Shown here: positions 1 to 5,497 of the stretch, one piece after another | How positions within the stretch are numbered: position 1 is the first letter of the stretch | How the letters are laid out: each line of letters begins with the position of its first letter | Source of the DNA: Pontiellaceae bacterium | GTDB taxonomy: Bacteria; Verrucomicrobiota; Kiritimatiellia; Kiritimatiellales; Pontiellaceae | Reading direction: 5' to 3' | DNA: 7,925 nucleotides | Assembly (NCBI GenBank): GCA_016937035.1 | Contig: JAFGWS010000132.1 | Location: forward strand, 1-7,925 | Notes under the pieces: model-generated | Told to the model about the DNA's origin: nothing | What the model saw: the letters and a program-made list of their open reading frames with translations, nothing else | Database searches by the model: none | Position numbers and translations under genes: made by a program

Positions 1-78
1 AATGTTCTGCCGGGTTCCTTCCCCGGCATCGTAGGAGTCCAGAATCCTCTGGCGCAGATCCAATGATAATGTGTTCAT
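1..78 (-). CDS. IS630-family transposase, N-terminal fragment (runs off window)
   Basis: Twenty-six codons from ATG at 78 to the window edge. The peptide begins MNTLSLDLRQRILDSYDAG and continues EGTRQNI, the typical start of the helix-turn-helix DNA-binding domain of IS630 transposases (family pattern: S-x-D-L-R-x-R-[IV], then D-x-G-x-G-[ST]-R). The catalytic DDE domain is off the window, so it is unknown whether the transposase is intact. It lies on the same strand as the disrupted fic gene just upstream. Transposase is the best match; no other family with this start is known to me. Confidence 0.75.
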   Translation of the reverse strand, partial: MNTLSLDLRQRILDSYDAGEGTRQNI

Positions 79-134
79 GTGCAGAACTCTACACAATGAG
101 CACACGAATGGCTATATAATTATTTAAAATGCTC
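1..134 (-). mobile_element. IS630-family insertion sequence, one end (partial)
   Basis: This is the upstream end of an IS630-type (Tc1/mariner superfamily) element; the rest lies beyond the left edge. It is recognised by the transposase start at 78 and by its position: the neighbouring fic frame stops at 134-136 exactly where a TA dinucleotide (135-136) occurs, and IS630 elements insert at TA and duplicate it. On the minus strand the proposed element begins with GAGCATTTTAAATAATTATA right after that TA. The 56 bp between the IS edge and the transposase start are AT-rich, as expected for a terminal repeat plus promoter. The other end and its matching inverted repeat are outside the window, so the exact boundary is inferred. 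Confidence 0.65.
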
Positions 135-802
135 TAGCGTCCCGACTCCAATCCGCAGTGGTAACAGGCCAGCAAAAACAGCAACCGCGAGACGCGCCCA
201 TTGCCGTCCCTGAACGGATGAATGCACAAAAAATCCAGATTCAACGCGGCAGCCAGAACCAGCGGATGAACCCACTTCTCACGCAAGCCCCGTTCCCACA
301 GTTCCACCATTTCCGCCATCGCCTCCGGAGTTTGGCCGGCCGGAGTAGATCGGAAACGCACCCGGCTGCGTCCGTCGGCATAGGTTTGGATAATATCCAC
401 ATCCTTTTCCTTGTACACCCCCGCATCCCAGATGTCCCCGCGACACAGCTTATGTAATTGCAGGATCGTTGCCTCCGAAATCGGCAGCTTGGCTCCGCGC
501 TCGTGAATCCACTTCAGCGCATCGCGATAGCCGCGAACCTCTTCCTCGTCACGATTCTGAACGTGCGACTTGCCGAACATCAACGTAGCGATCCGCGATT
601 GATCCACCTCTACCCCTTCAATCCGGTTCGACGAAACCGCGCTTTCAATCAGCGCATAGTCCCGGAGCTGTTTCAGTTTTTGCGGGCTCTGATGAATAAA
701 TAATTCCTGCTTCCCTCGAGCCACCCCCAAATCGGCCAGATACCACGCGGTCTGCGTCGGCATCATCGGAGGTTCTGAGGATAATTGGGTTAGTGTTTTC
801 AT
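134..802 (-). pseudogene. Fic-domain AMPylase (class II), C-terminally truncated by an IS
   Basis: Fic enzymes transfer AMP from ATP to hydroxyl side chains of target proteins. This frame keeps 222 residues. Residues 58-63 (SNRIEG) fit the inhibitory-helix motif [ST]xxxE[GN], N-terminal to the core, which makes it a self-inhibited class II Fic. Residues 195-206 (HPFRDGNGRVSR) form the complete active-site loop HxFx[DE]GNGRxxR. The protein then ends at CGLESGR, where relatives continue with Tyr and a C-terminal helix plus, usually, a winged-helix domain; such proteins are commonly about 350-380 residues. The TAG stop uses the TA where an IS630 end begins. I chose ATG 802; an ATG at 847 would add 15 less typical residues, and neither has a strong Shine-Dalgarno site. 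Fic genes are frequent passengers in type I restriction operons, which fits the hsd fragments upstream. The fragment may be inactive or unstable. Confidence 0.85.
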
Positions 803-941
803 TGTTCCGCTTTCTGCTAAAATAATAAGTTGTTGTATATATGACACATACAGAATTTTCCAGTCGTGAACTCAAATAAAACCCATCCCAAACGATTTTT
901 TGCCCGAGTGCCGAAACCAGCCCTGTTCTGCTCTCTCGGCT

Positions 942-973
942 CCTCTCCCGCTGGGAGAGGCAAGGTGAGGGTC
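942..973. repeat. Palindromic intergenic repeat (hairpin plus GGTGAGGG tail)
   Basis: A perfect 8-bp stem, CCTCTCCC (942-949) and GGGAGAGG (953-960), with a 3-base loop, followed by CAAGGTGAGGGTC. Hairpins of this CTCTCCC/GGGAGAG type followed by GGTGAGGG are common dispersed REP-like repeats in many bacterial genomes. It sits where the hsdR fragment stops matching its family, so it may have been a recombination point, and it could also weaken transcription from the OLD gene toward fic. The rest of the 803-983 gap holds no gene that I can support. There is no T-tract on either side, so it is not a classical terminator. Confidence 0.5.
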
Positions 974-983
974 GCTCTGCGTT

Positions 984-1028
984 AGCGGGCTGCTCAACCA
1001 ACTGATCTTCTGTGTAGGCGTGGGGCAT
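984..1028 (-). pseudogene. hsdR: Type I restriction endonuclease HsdR, first 15 codons only
   Basis: The peptide MPHAYTEDQLVEQPA matches the start of HsdR subunits, where [YF]-[TS]-E-D-x-L-V-E-Q-P-A is followed by a hydrophobic stretch such as IxLFxxLGW. Here the match ends after VEQPA: the frame continues NAERPSPC into the palindromic repeat and then reads through fic out of frame. HsdR is the ATP-dependent translocase and nuclease subunit of type I restriction enzymes and normally has about 800-1100 residues, so more than 98% is missing. The ATG overlaps the stop of the OLD gene as TAATG, the tight coupling of an operon. This is a remnant, not a functional gene. The identification rests on a short but distinctive motif. 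Confidence 0.65.
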
Positions 1029-2794
1029 TATAAATTCTCAATGCGCTCCAACAAGCGGGTCAAATCTTGGTGCGCATGCTTGAGGTCTATAGTTTCAGCT
1101 ATTTTCCGATGAATATATGGTTTTTTAAATTTCGGATCTGCCAAAGCATGCAGAGATACACCTTTGCTCCCAATTTGTTTCTTTAAGTCGAGCAAGCTAT
1201 AGCCGGTACTGTAATCGCTTCCTGATGTGGCACTCTCTTCCGAGAGTATTTTTGCAACATCTACTCTGTTTTGATCTGTGATTAACGAAAATTCCAAATC
1301 AGAAGTAAAAACGAAAACGTTTAAACCTGAGTTTTTGAAGTATGTACCGGCAGAGACCGCTGCTTCCGTCAACTCAACTTCTGTCTTATCCAATGCGGAA
1401 TCAACGGTGGCTTTAAGCGCGGATTCAGAAAAATGTGTATAGCCAGCGTCCTTTGCTCCTCGAAGAATCGGTCGATCTGCGCTCGCGATTAACGAGTCAA
1501 AATCAGTCACAACGAGATGAGGGATATTAGCCGTGTTCCACGCTTTAACCATCCGAAGAAATGGAGAGAAATTCTGGTTGCCTGCTGCGGATATTAGCGA
1601 TATGCGATGCGCACCCGCGCCAAACCTTTTCTCCAACAGAACCCTGATAACACGCAAATCTGATTCACCTTCAACAAAAATAACTTTATCTGCAAAAAAC
1701 AGCATTGTGTTTACTTCATTGCCATAGGCATCGAACGTCTCAAGATCTTTGGCTCCACGAATGATTGGAATATGAAGCTCTGAGTGTTGCTCCGCCTTTT
1801 TCACTAAGCCCAACTTATCGAATGGTGTCTCTGCCACAATGTAGGGACTATGGGTGGTCACAATAACTTTTAGGTTTTTTAACTGCGTCATGCGGATGTC
1901 TTGGTAAAGCTCTTTTTGTTTCTGAGGATGCAAGAAAGCCTCCGGCTCTTCGACGGCGAGAATAAATTGAATGTCGGGATTTTCTGCCGCTTTCTGTTCA
2001 AGTCGATGTAGTGCCAGCAAAACCCCACTTTGGACCCCGGAACCCGCCTCAGAAAGGGCGAGTGTTGTTTCGCCATCGTCGGTCATTTGGAAACCGAGCC
2101 GCAGGTTGTCAAGAATCCACTCACCAATTCCCTGAACATCTACAGCAAACTTTAATGCCAGCTTGTGTTGGGCTTTAAACCCAAAATTTTTCTCAATCTG
2201 GGGTAGTAGTGCTTCGTCAATATACGGCTTTATCGTTTTAGAAATTTGATCACGAATACCCTTTAAAGTCCGGTATTCCTTCGGGGTGCCACCCGCCTTT
2301 TGTGGGATCATTTCTGACAGGCCATACTCGCGAAGCATCTTAGAAAACAACTGTTGAAACTGGGGCGATGACGCATCTCGAAGTGCAGGAATCAGGATAA
2401 ACCGATTGTGTTTACGCAATTCCTTTAGAACTTGAATGGACGCCGGGGTCGTGTTGGCGTTCCTTTCAATCTTCTCCAGCACAGTAAATGTAAGGTCAGT
2501 CCGAACAGTGATATGGAGCTTCTTGTTATTACCTTTGGATTCGTAGTTGATTGTGATTCGCCGGGCTTTTGCATTTACTGGAAATATTGGCAACAGCTGT
2601 TCAGCCAAATCCGGATGCAAAGCGCCAAGCTGAAGTGCATCTTCATTCAATCGATTAAGGACGATGTCAATAGCCTTTAAAATCGATGATTTCCCATGGT
2701 CGTTTTGGCCAATCAATACAGATGTTTTCCCCAAATCGAAGCAAAGAGATTTGAATGATTTGATATATGCAAACTCGAAGGACTTTATTTTCAT
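1028..2794 (-). CDS. OLD-family ATPase with C-terminal TOPRIM nuclease domain (RloA-like)
   Basis: This appears to be a complete 588-residue OLD (overcoming lysogenization defect) family protein: an ABC-type ATPase joined to a metal-dependent TOPRIM nuclease. Walker A is at residues 29-36 (GQNDHGKS), an ABC signature-like LSEAGSG at 247-253, Walker B at 277-285 (FILAVEEPE), and the switch histidine in TTHS is H315. In the TOPRIM domain, E375 lies in VEGESD, D431/D433 in TDFD and E501 in SDLE, with a basic segment KFKK at 555-558. All expected motifs are present, so it may be active. A GGGAGAG site (2804-2810), 9 bases before ATG, supports the start. It lies between hsdS and hsdR fragments, as restriction-linked rloA-type ATPases do. 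Other OLD nucleases (GajA of Gabija, PtuA-like, retron effectors) are alternatives, but no GajB-like helicase or reverse transcriptase is visible here. It appears lower in GC than thrS or pyrG. DNA cleavage is inferred, not shown. Confidence 0.85.
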   Translation of the reverse strand: MKIKSFEFAYIKSFKSLCFDLGKTSVLIGQNDHGKSSILKAIDIVLNRLNEDALQLGALHPDLAEQLLPIFPVNAKARRITINYESKGNNKKLHITVRTDLTFTVLEKIERNANTTPASIQVLKELRKHNRFILIPALRDASSPQFQQLFSKMLREYGLSEMIPQKAGGTPKEYRTLKGIRDQISKTIKPYIDEALLPQIEKNFGFKAQHKLALKFAVDVQGIGEWILDNLRLGFQMTDDGETTLALSEAGSGVQSGVLLALHRLEQKAAENPDIQFILAVEEPEAFLHPQKQKELYQDIRMTQLKNLKVIVTTHSPYIVAETPFDKLGLVKKAEQHSELHIPIIRGAKDLETFDAYGNEVNTMLFFADKVIFVEGESDLRVIRVLLEKRFGAGAHRISLISAAGNQNFSPFLRMVKAWNTANIPHLVVTDFDSLIASADRPILRGAKDAGYTHFSESALKATVDSALDKTEVELTEAAVSAGTYFKNSGLNVFVFTSDLEFSLITDQNRVDVAKILSEESATSGSDYSTGYSLLDLKKQIGSKGVSLHALADPKFKKPYIHRKIAETIDLKHAHQDLTRLLERIENL

Positions 2795-2797
2795 ATT

Positions 2798-2893
2798 TTA
2801 ATTCTCTCCCAACTCAACTTGCCCCGAAAGCAGGCGCGACAGCAGCAGGTCGTGCGTTTGGCGGAGGTTTTGGGTTTTTAACCTGCTATTCAT
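2798..2893 (-). pseudogene. hsdS: Type I restriction specificity subunit HsdS, C-terminal tail only
   Basis: A 31-codon frame whose segment NLRQTHDLLLSRLLSGQVEL strongly resembles the end of HsdS subunits, where the central or distal coiled coil is followed by N-L-R-x-x-R-D-x-L-L-P-R-L-[LV]-S-G. Intact HsdS has about 400 residues with two target-recognition domains; both are gone here. The ATG at 2893 overlaps the preceding TGA as ATGA, and an in-frame stop lies 13 codons upstream, so no hidden longer reading frame exists. The stop is three bases before the OLD start, and the fragment contains the OLD Shine-Dalgarno site, which could explain why this piece persists. It may be translated as a coupled mini-ORF, but a specificity function is not possible. 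Confidence 0.65.
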
Positions 2894-3141
2894 GACGCCC
2901 CCTTTATAACACCAATGATTTCATCGGAAATTTCTTCAACCATCTGTGTTGCAGTGGTTCGGGCGAGCTTGTCAGCCAAAGAGGGGCTGTAATCTATTAC
3001 TTCCCGTTTGGTGATGTTATGCCAAATCGGAAGTAATACTTGTTCCGTAGAGACGGCGCGGAACTGGTCGGCGGTATCCCACAGGGGCTTTCCCAGCGAG
3101 GCGGCGGCAGTGTCTTTTTCCGACGGAGCGATCCATTGCAT
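2890..3141 (-). pseudogene. Chimeric remnant: HsdM start fused in frame to a TIR-domain tail
   Basis: This 83-codon frame has two unlike halves. Residues 1-29 (MQWIAPSEKDTA..., then LWDTADQFRA) match the very start of HsdM, the adenine-N6 methylase subunit of type I restriction systems, which normally continues NSGL... toward its methylase domain. From about residue 31 the frame reads TEQVLLPIWHNIT, then SPSLADKLA, which resembles the C-terminal part of bacterial TIR domains (pattern [IV]LP[VI]WH.[VI]T..[DE]V...SPSLADK). No methylase motif (NPPF) and no TIR catalytic Glu region is present, so neither activity remains. A good Shine-Dalgarno AGGAAG (3149-3154) lies 7 bases before ATG. A possible -10 GATAAT (3195-3200, minus strand) has a poor -35. 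A deletion joining the hsdM head to a downstream TIR gene is the simplest explanation. The TIR part is less certain than the HsdM part. Confidence 0.65.
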
Positions 3142-3213
3142 AAATTAACTTCCTGTTGTGCGGAGCTCAAGCACCCGAGGTGCAGGCCGGCATGATTATC
3201 GACAGATATAAAA

Positions 3214-3402
3214 TCAGAAAAAATCGTAGTAGCCACTACGCCTTACAGCAAGAACAACCCAAAACAAAGTCATGGCCCACAAAATCAGTTGAATTAGTAT
3301 TATGGCTCTTTTTATATTTTTATGGTGCACAGTATTTTTCGACTGGATAACAGGATCATCTGGATAATCTTGTTTAGAACCCCAGATATCTGGAGTTATC
3401 AC
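3214..3402 (-). CDS. Possible small single-pass membrane protein, unknown function
   Basis: A 62-codon frame from a GTG at 3402. Residues 33-53 or so (AIILIQLILWAMTLFWVVLAV) form one strong hydrophobic segment, flanked by KNIKR before and RR after, as expected for a membrane helix. The N-terminal half is polar (QDYPDDPVIQSKN). I do not recognise a family. There is no clear Shine-Dalgarno site before the GTG, and the frame is open upstream toward the terminator at 3428-3466, so the start is doubtful. It lies in an AT-rich stretch between the tRNA terminator and the hsdM remnant, on the same strand as both, and could be a remnant of an accessory gene. A chance frame in AT-rich DNA is a real alternative. 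Confidence 0.35.
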   Translation of the reverse strand: MITPDIWGSKQDYPDDPVIQSKNTVHHKNIKRAIILIQLILWAMTLFWVVLAVRRSGYYDFF

Positions 3403-3427
3403 ATAAAGAGAAAAGAGGGCCGGACAT

Positions 3428-3466
3428 AAAAAACCCCCTGTAGCTATTACACTTGCAGGGGTTTTT
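3428..3466 (-). terminator. Intrinsic terminator downstream of tRNA-Thr (symmetrical, could work both ways)
   Basis: Stem CCCCTG (3435-3440) with CAGGGG (3456-3461), 15-base loop, flanked on the left by six A (3428-3433) and on the right by five T (3462-3466). On the minus strand, the hairpin followed by the U-run ends the tRNA transcript six bases past its 3' end. Because both flanks are A/T runs, it could also stop plus-strand transcription. Confidence 0.8.
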
Positions 3467-3471
3467 AAAAC

Positions 3472-3546
3472 TGGAGCCAGTGGAGGGAGTCGAACCCCCG
3501 ACCAGCTGATTACAAATCAGCTGCTCTACCACTGAGCTACACTGGC
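3472..3546 (-). tRNA. tRNA-Thr, anticodon UGU
   Basis: A 75-base cloverleaf with encoded CCA. The acceptor stem pairs GCCAGTG (5' end at 3546) with CACTGGC, followed by discriminator T (U) and CCA (3474-3472). The D-arm reads TAGCTCAGTGGTAGAGCA. The anticodon arm GCTGA-TTTGTAA-TCAGC has a 7-base loop with anticodon TGT after T33, so it decodes ACA (and likely other ACN threonine codons). The T-arm contains GTTCGACTC. It has its own promoter and terminator and is divergent from thrS, the enzyme that charges it. Its 3' end faces the decayed accessory block, the usual geometry of tRNA-targeted integration. Confidence 0.95.
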
Positions 3547-3562
3547 TTAAAAAGGAAGGCGA

Positions 3563-3590
3563 ATTATGCGAATTGGCGAAGCGAAGTCAA
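3563..3590 (-). promoter_or_regulatory. Sigma70-type promoter of tRNA-Thr
   Basis: On the minus strand, -35 TTGACT (3590-3585) and -10 CATAAT (3568-3563) are separated by 16 bases; each matches the consensus at five of six positions. Transcription would start roughly 7-10 bases upstream of the tRNA 5' end, leaving a very short leader for RNase P to remove. Confidence 0.7.
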
Positions 3591-3683
3591 TACGCGGAAT
3601 CGAGTTTTTAGTGCCGTATTGGAAACGGCGTTGCATTTCTGTGCTGCGTCGCAGGTTTAAGCAGATTATGCGTGCGGCATCGT

Positions 3684-3712
3684 TTGACACTTGATGCGGG
3701 TTTGGCTTATAT
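3684..3712 (+). promoter_or_regulatory. Sigma70-type promoter of the thrS-infC operon
   Basis: A consensus -35 TTGACA (3684-3689), a 17-base spacer and -10 TTATAT (3707-3712). The expected start near 3719 gives a leader of only about 27 bases, containing AGAGGAGA (3726-3733), 12-13 bases before ATG. This leaves no room for a T-box or for the long tRNA-like operator that E. coli thrS uses. A small hairpin, GCCGT/ACGGC (3613-3629), lies upstream of the promoter; its role is unknown. Confidence 0.75.
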
Positions 3713-3745
3713 TTCCGCTCTTTTTAGAGGAGAATTTTTACCCTT

Positions 3746-5497
3746 ATGAATACGGAACACAGCGATCTGGAGGTCATGCGCCACAGCGCAGCGCATATCA
3801 TGGCGGCAGCCGTCTGCCGTTTGTTCGAGAATGTTCAGCTGGATATCGGTCCATCGACCGATGACGGCTTTTACTATGATTTTGACTTGGCCGATCGTAT
3901 TACCCCGGACGATTTTGAGCGAATTGAAGCGGAGATGCAGAAGATTGTTGAGGAGGATCTTCCTTTCGAATGCATTACGGTTTCGCGCGATGAGGCCAAG
4001 GAACTGCTGAAGGACCAGACGTATAAACTCGAGCGTCTGGCCGATATTCCGGAAGGCGATGCGATTACGTTTTACACCTGCGGCGAATTTATGGATTTGT
4101 GCCGCGGCCCGCATATTGAGAGCACGGGCAAGCTGCGTGCGTTTAAAATTATGACCGTGGCGGGGTCCTATTATCGTGGGCGGGAAACCAATCCGATGCT
4201 TCAGCGTCTGTATGGTACGGCGTTCACGAATGCCAAAGAGCTTCGCCTCTATCTCCAGCAGATTGAAGAGGCGCAGAAACGTGACCATCGTCGATTGGCG
4301 AAGGAGCTGGACCTCTTTTCGATTTCTGAAAACGTGGGCCCGGGGCTGGTGCACTGGCACCCGAAAGGCGGCCGCATCCGTACCACGATCGAGGATTTCT
4401 GGCGCAAGGAGCACTACAAGAACGGATACGACATTGTCTTTACGCCGCACGTAGGCAAGGCCAATCTGTGGCAGACCTCCGGGCACCTCGATTTTTACCG
4501 TGAAGGGATGTATTCCGCCATGGACGTGGACGGAATCGAATATTACGTCAAGCCGATGAACTGCCCGTTCCATGTGGAGATTTATAAATCCGGTCTGCGC
4601 TCCTATCGCGAGCTTCCGCTGCGTTGGGCGGAACTCGGGACGGTTTATCGCTACGAAAAGGCGGGGACGCTGCACGGTCTGTTCCGCGTACGCGGGTTTA
4701 CGCAGGACGACGCGCACATTTTCTGTACGGTCGAACAGATTGAAGATGAGGTGAAGGAAGTGATCCGCTTCTGCAACTTTATCTGGAAGACGTTTGGATT
4801 TACGGACGTAAAGGCCTATCTCTCCACCCGCCCGGAAAAGGCGGTCGGCGAAGAGGCCCGCTGGGAGCAAGCCACACGGTCGCTCGAAGCGGCGATTCAG
4901 GCAGAAGGGCTGCCGTATGAAGTCGACGAAGGCGGCGGCGCATTCTATGGGCCAAAGATCGACCTTAAGGTAAAAGATGCGATCGGTCGCGAGTGGCAGA
5001 CGAGCACGATCCAGTTTGACTTTAATTTACCGGAACGTTTTGACCTTAAATATATTGGTGACGACGGCGAGGCGCATCGTCCTTACATGGTGCATCGTGC
5101 GCTGTTCGGCAGTTTGGAGCGCTTCTTTGGTATTTTGACGGAACATTATGCCGGCGGCTTCCCGGTGTGGCTTGCGCCCGAACAGGTGCGCGTATTGCCG
5201 CTCTCCGACGATCAGCTTGACTATGCCGAGGAAGTCCTCGTTCAGCTGCGACAGGCCGAGATCCGCGCCACGGTCGATCGTAAGTCCGGAAAGCTGAACG
5301 GAAAAGTGAAGAATGCGCAGCTGGACAAAGTGCCGTATATGCTTATTATCGGGGGGAAGGAACAGGAATCCAAGCAGGTGGCTGTGCGCCATCGCCTCAA
5401 AGGCATGAAAGGTGCTTGTTCCGTGGAAGAATTTGTCGCCCAGCTTAAACAGGAAGAGCTGGAAAAGAAAACCGTAGAGATGGAGGTCTCAGATTAG
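3746..5497 (+). CDS. thrS: Threonyl-tRNA synthetase, TGS-less form
   Basis: A 583-residue class II aminoacyl-tRNA synthetase that activates threonine with ATP and charges tRNA-Thr in the cytoplasm. The N-terminal editing domain, which removes mischarged Ser, has HSAAH (H13, H17) and CRGPH (C119, H123). The catalytic core holds the zinc ligands C273 (MNCP), H324 (DDAH) and H450 (MVHR), spaced exactly as in E. coli (51 and 126 apart). Motif 2 is around 302-318 (RYEKAGTLHGLFRVRG) and motif 3 around 446-475. The anticodon-binding domain covers about 480-575. It starts right at the editing domain, so the usual N-terminal TGS domain of about 60 residues is absent; an in-frame TAG at 3725-3727 rules out a longer start. 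The Shine-Dalgarno site AGAGGAGA lies 12-13 bases before ATG. It is followed by infC with overlapping ends, the classic thrS-infC order. Confidence 0.97.
   Translation: MNTEHSDLEVMRHSAAHIMAAAVCRLFENVQLDIGPSTDDGFYYDFDLADRITPDDFERIEAEMQKIVEEDLPFECITVSRDEAKELLKDQTYKLERLADIPEGDAITFYTCGEFMDLCRGPHIESTGKLRAFKIMTVAGSYYRGRETNPMLQRLYGTAFTNAKELRLYLQQIEEAQKRDHRRLAKELDLFSISENVGPGLVHWHPKGGRIRTTIEDFWRKEHYKNGYDIVFTPHVGKANLWQTSGHLDFYREGMYSAMDVDGIEYYVKPMNCPFHVEIYKSGLRSYRELPLRWAELGTVYRYEKAGTLHGLFRVRGFTQDDAHIFCTVEQIEDEVKEVIRFCNFIWKTFGFTDVKAYLSTRPEKAVGEEARWEQATRSLEAAIQAEGLPYEVDEGGGAFYGPKIDLKVKDAIGREWQTSTIQFDFNLPERFDLKYIGDDGEAHRPYMVHRALFGSLERFFGILTEHYAGGFPVWLAPEQVRVLPLSDDQLDYAEEVLVQLRQAEIRATVDRKSGKLNGKVKNAQLDKVPYMLIIGGKEQESKQVAVRHRLKGMKGACSVEEFVAQLKQEELEKKTVEMEVSD
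5482..5495 (+). promoter_or_regulatory. infC ribosome binding site and AUU start codon
   Basis: GGAGG (5482-5486), six bases, then ATT (5493-5495). The ATT shares two bases (5494 is inside GAT, 5495 opens TAG) with the last codons of thrS, so the genes overlap. Upstream in the infC frame a TAG stop lies at 5475-5477, and no ATG, GTG or TTG occurs between the Shine-Dalgarno site and codon 41. The AUU start is therefore nearly forced. In E. coli IF-3 discriminates against AUU and so represses its own translation. Confidence 0.8.

Noticed and set aside
645..1028. 127-codon minus-strand frame treated as one gene
   Set aside because: Only its first 15 codons resemble a protein family (HsdR). The rest reads a palindromic repeat and then fic out of frame.
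1028..2794. Gabija (GajA) as the name of the OLD gene
   Set aside because: No UvrD-like GajB helicase gene is adjacent, and the neighbours are type I restriction fragments. The general OLD or RloA-like label is safer.
3707..4870. Long open frame of 387 codons on the minus strand opposite thrS
   Set aside because: thrS on the plus strand carries all family motifs over the same bases. The opposite frame has no recognisable domain and is an effect of codon bias.
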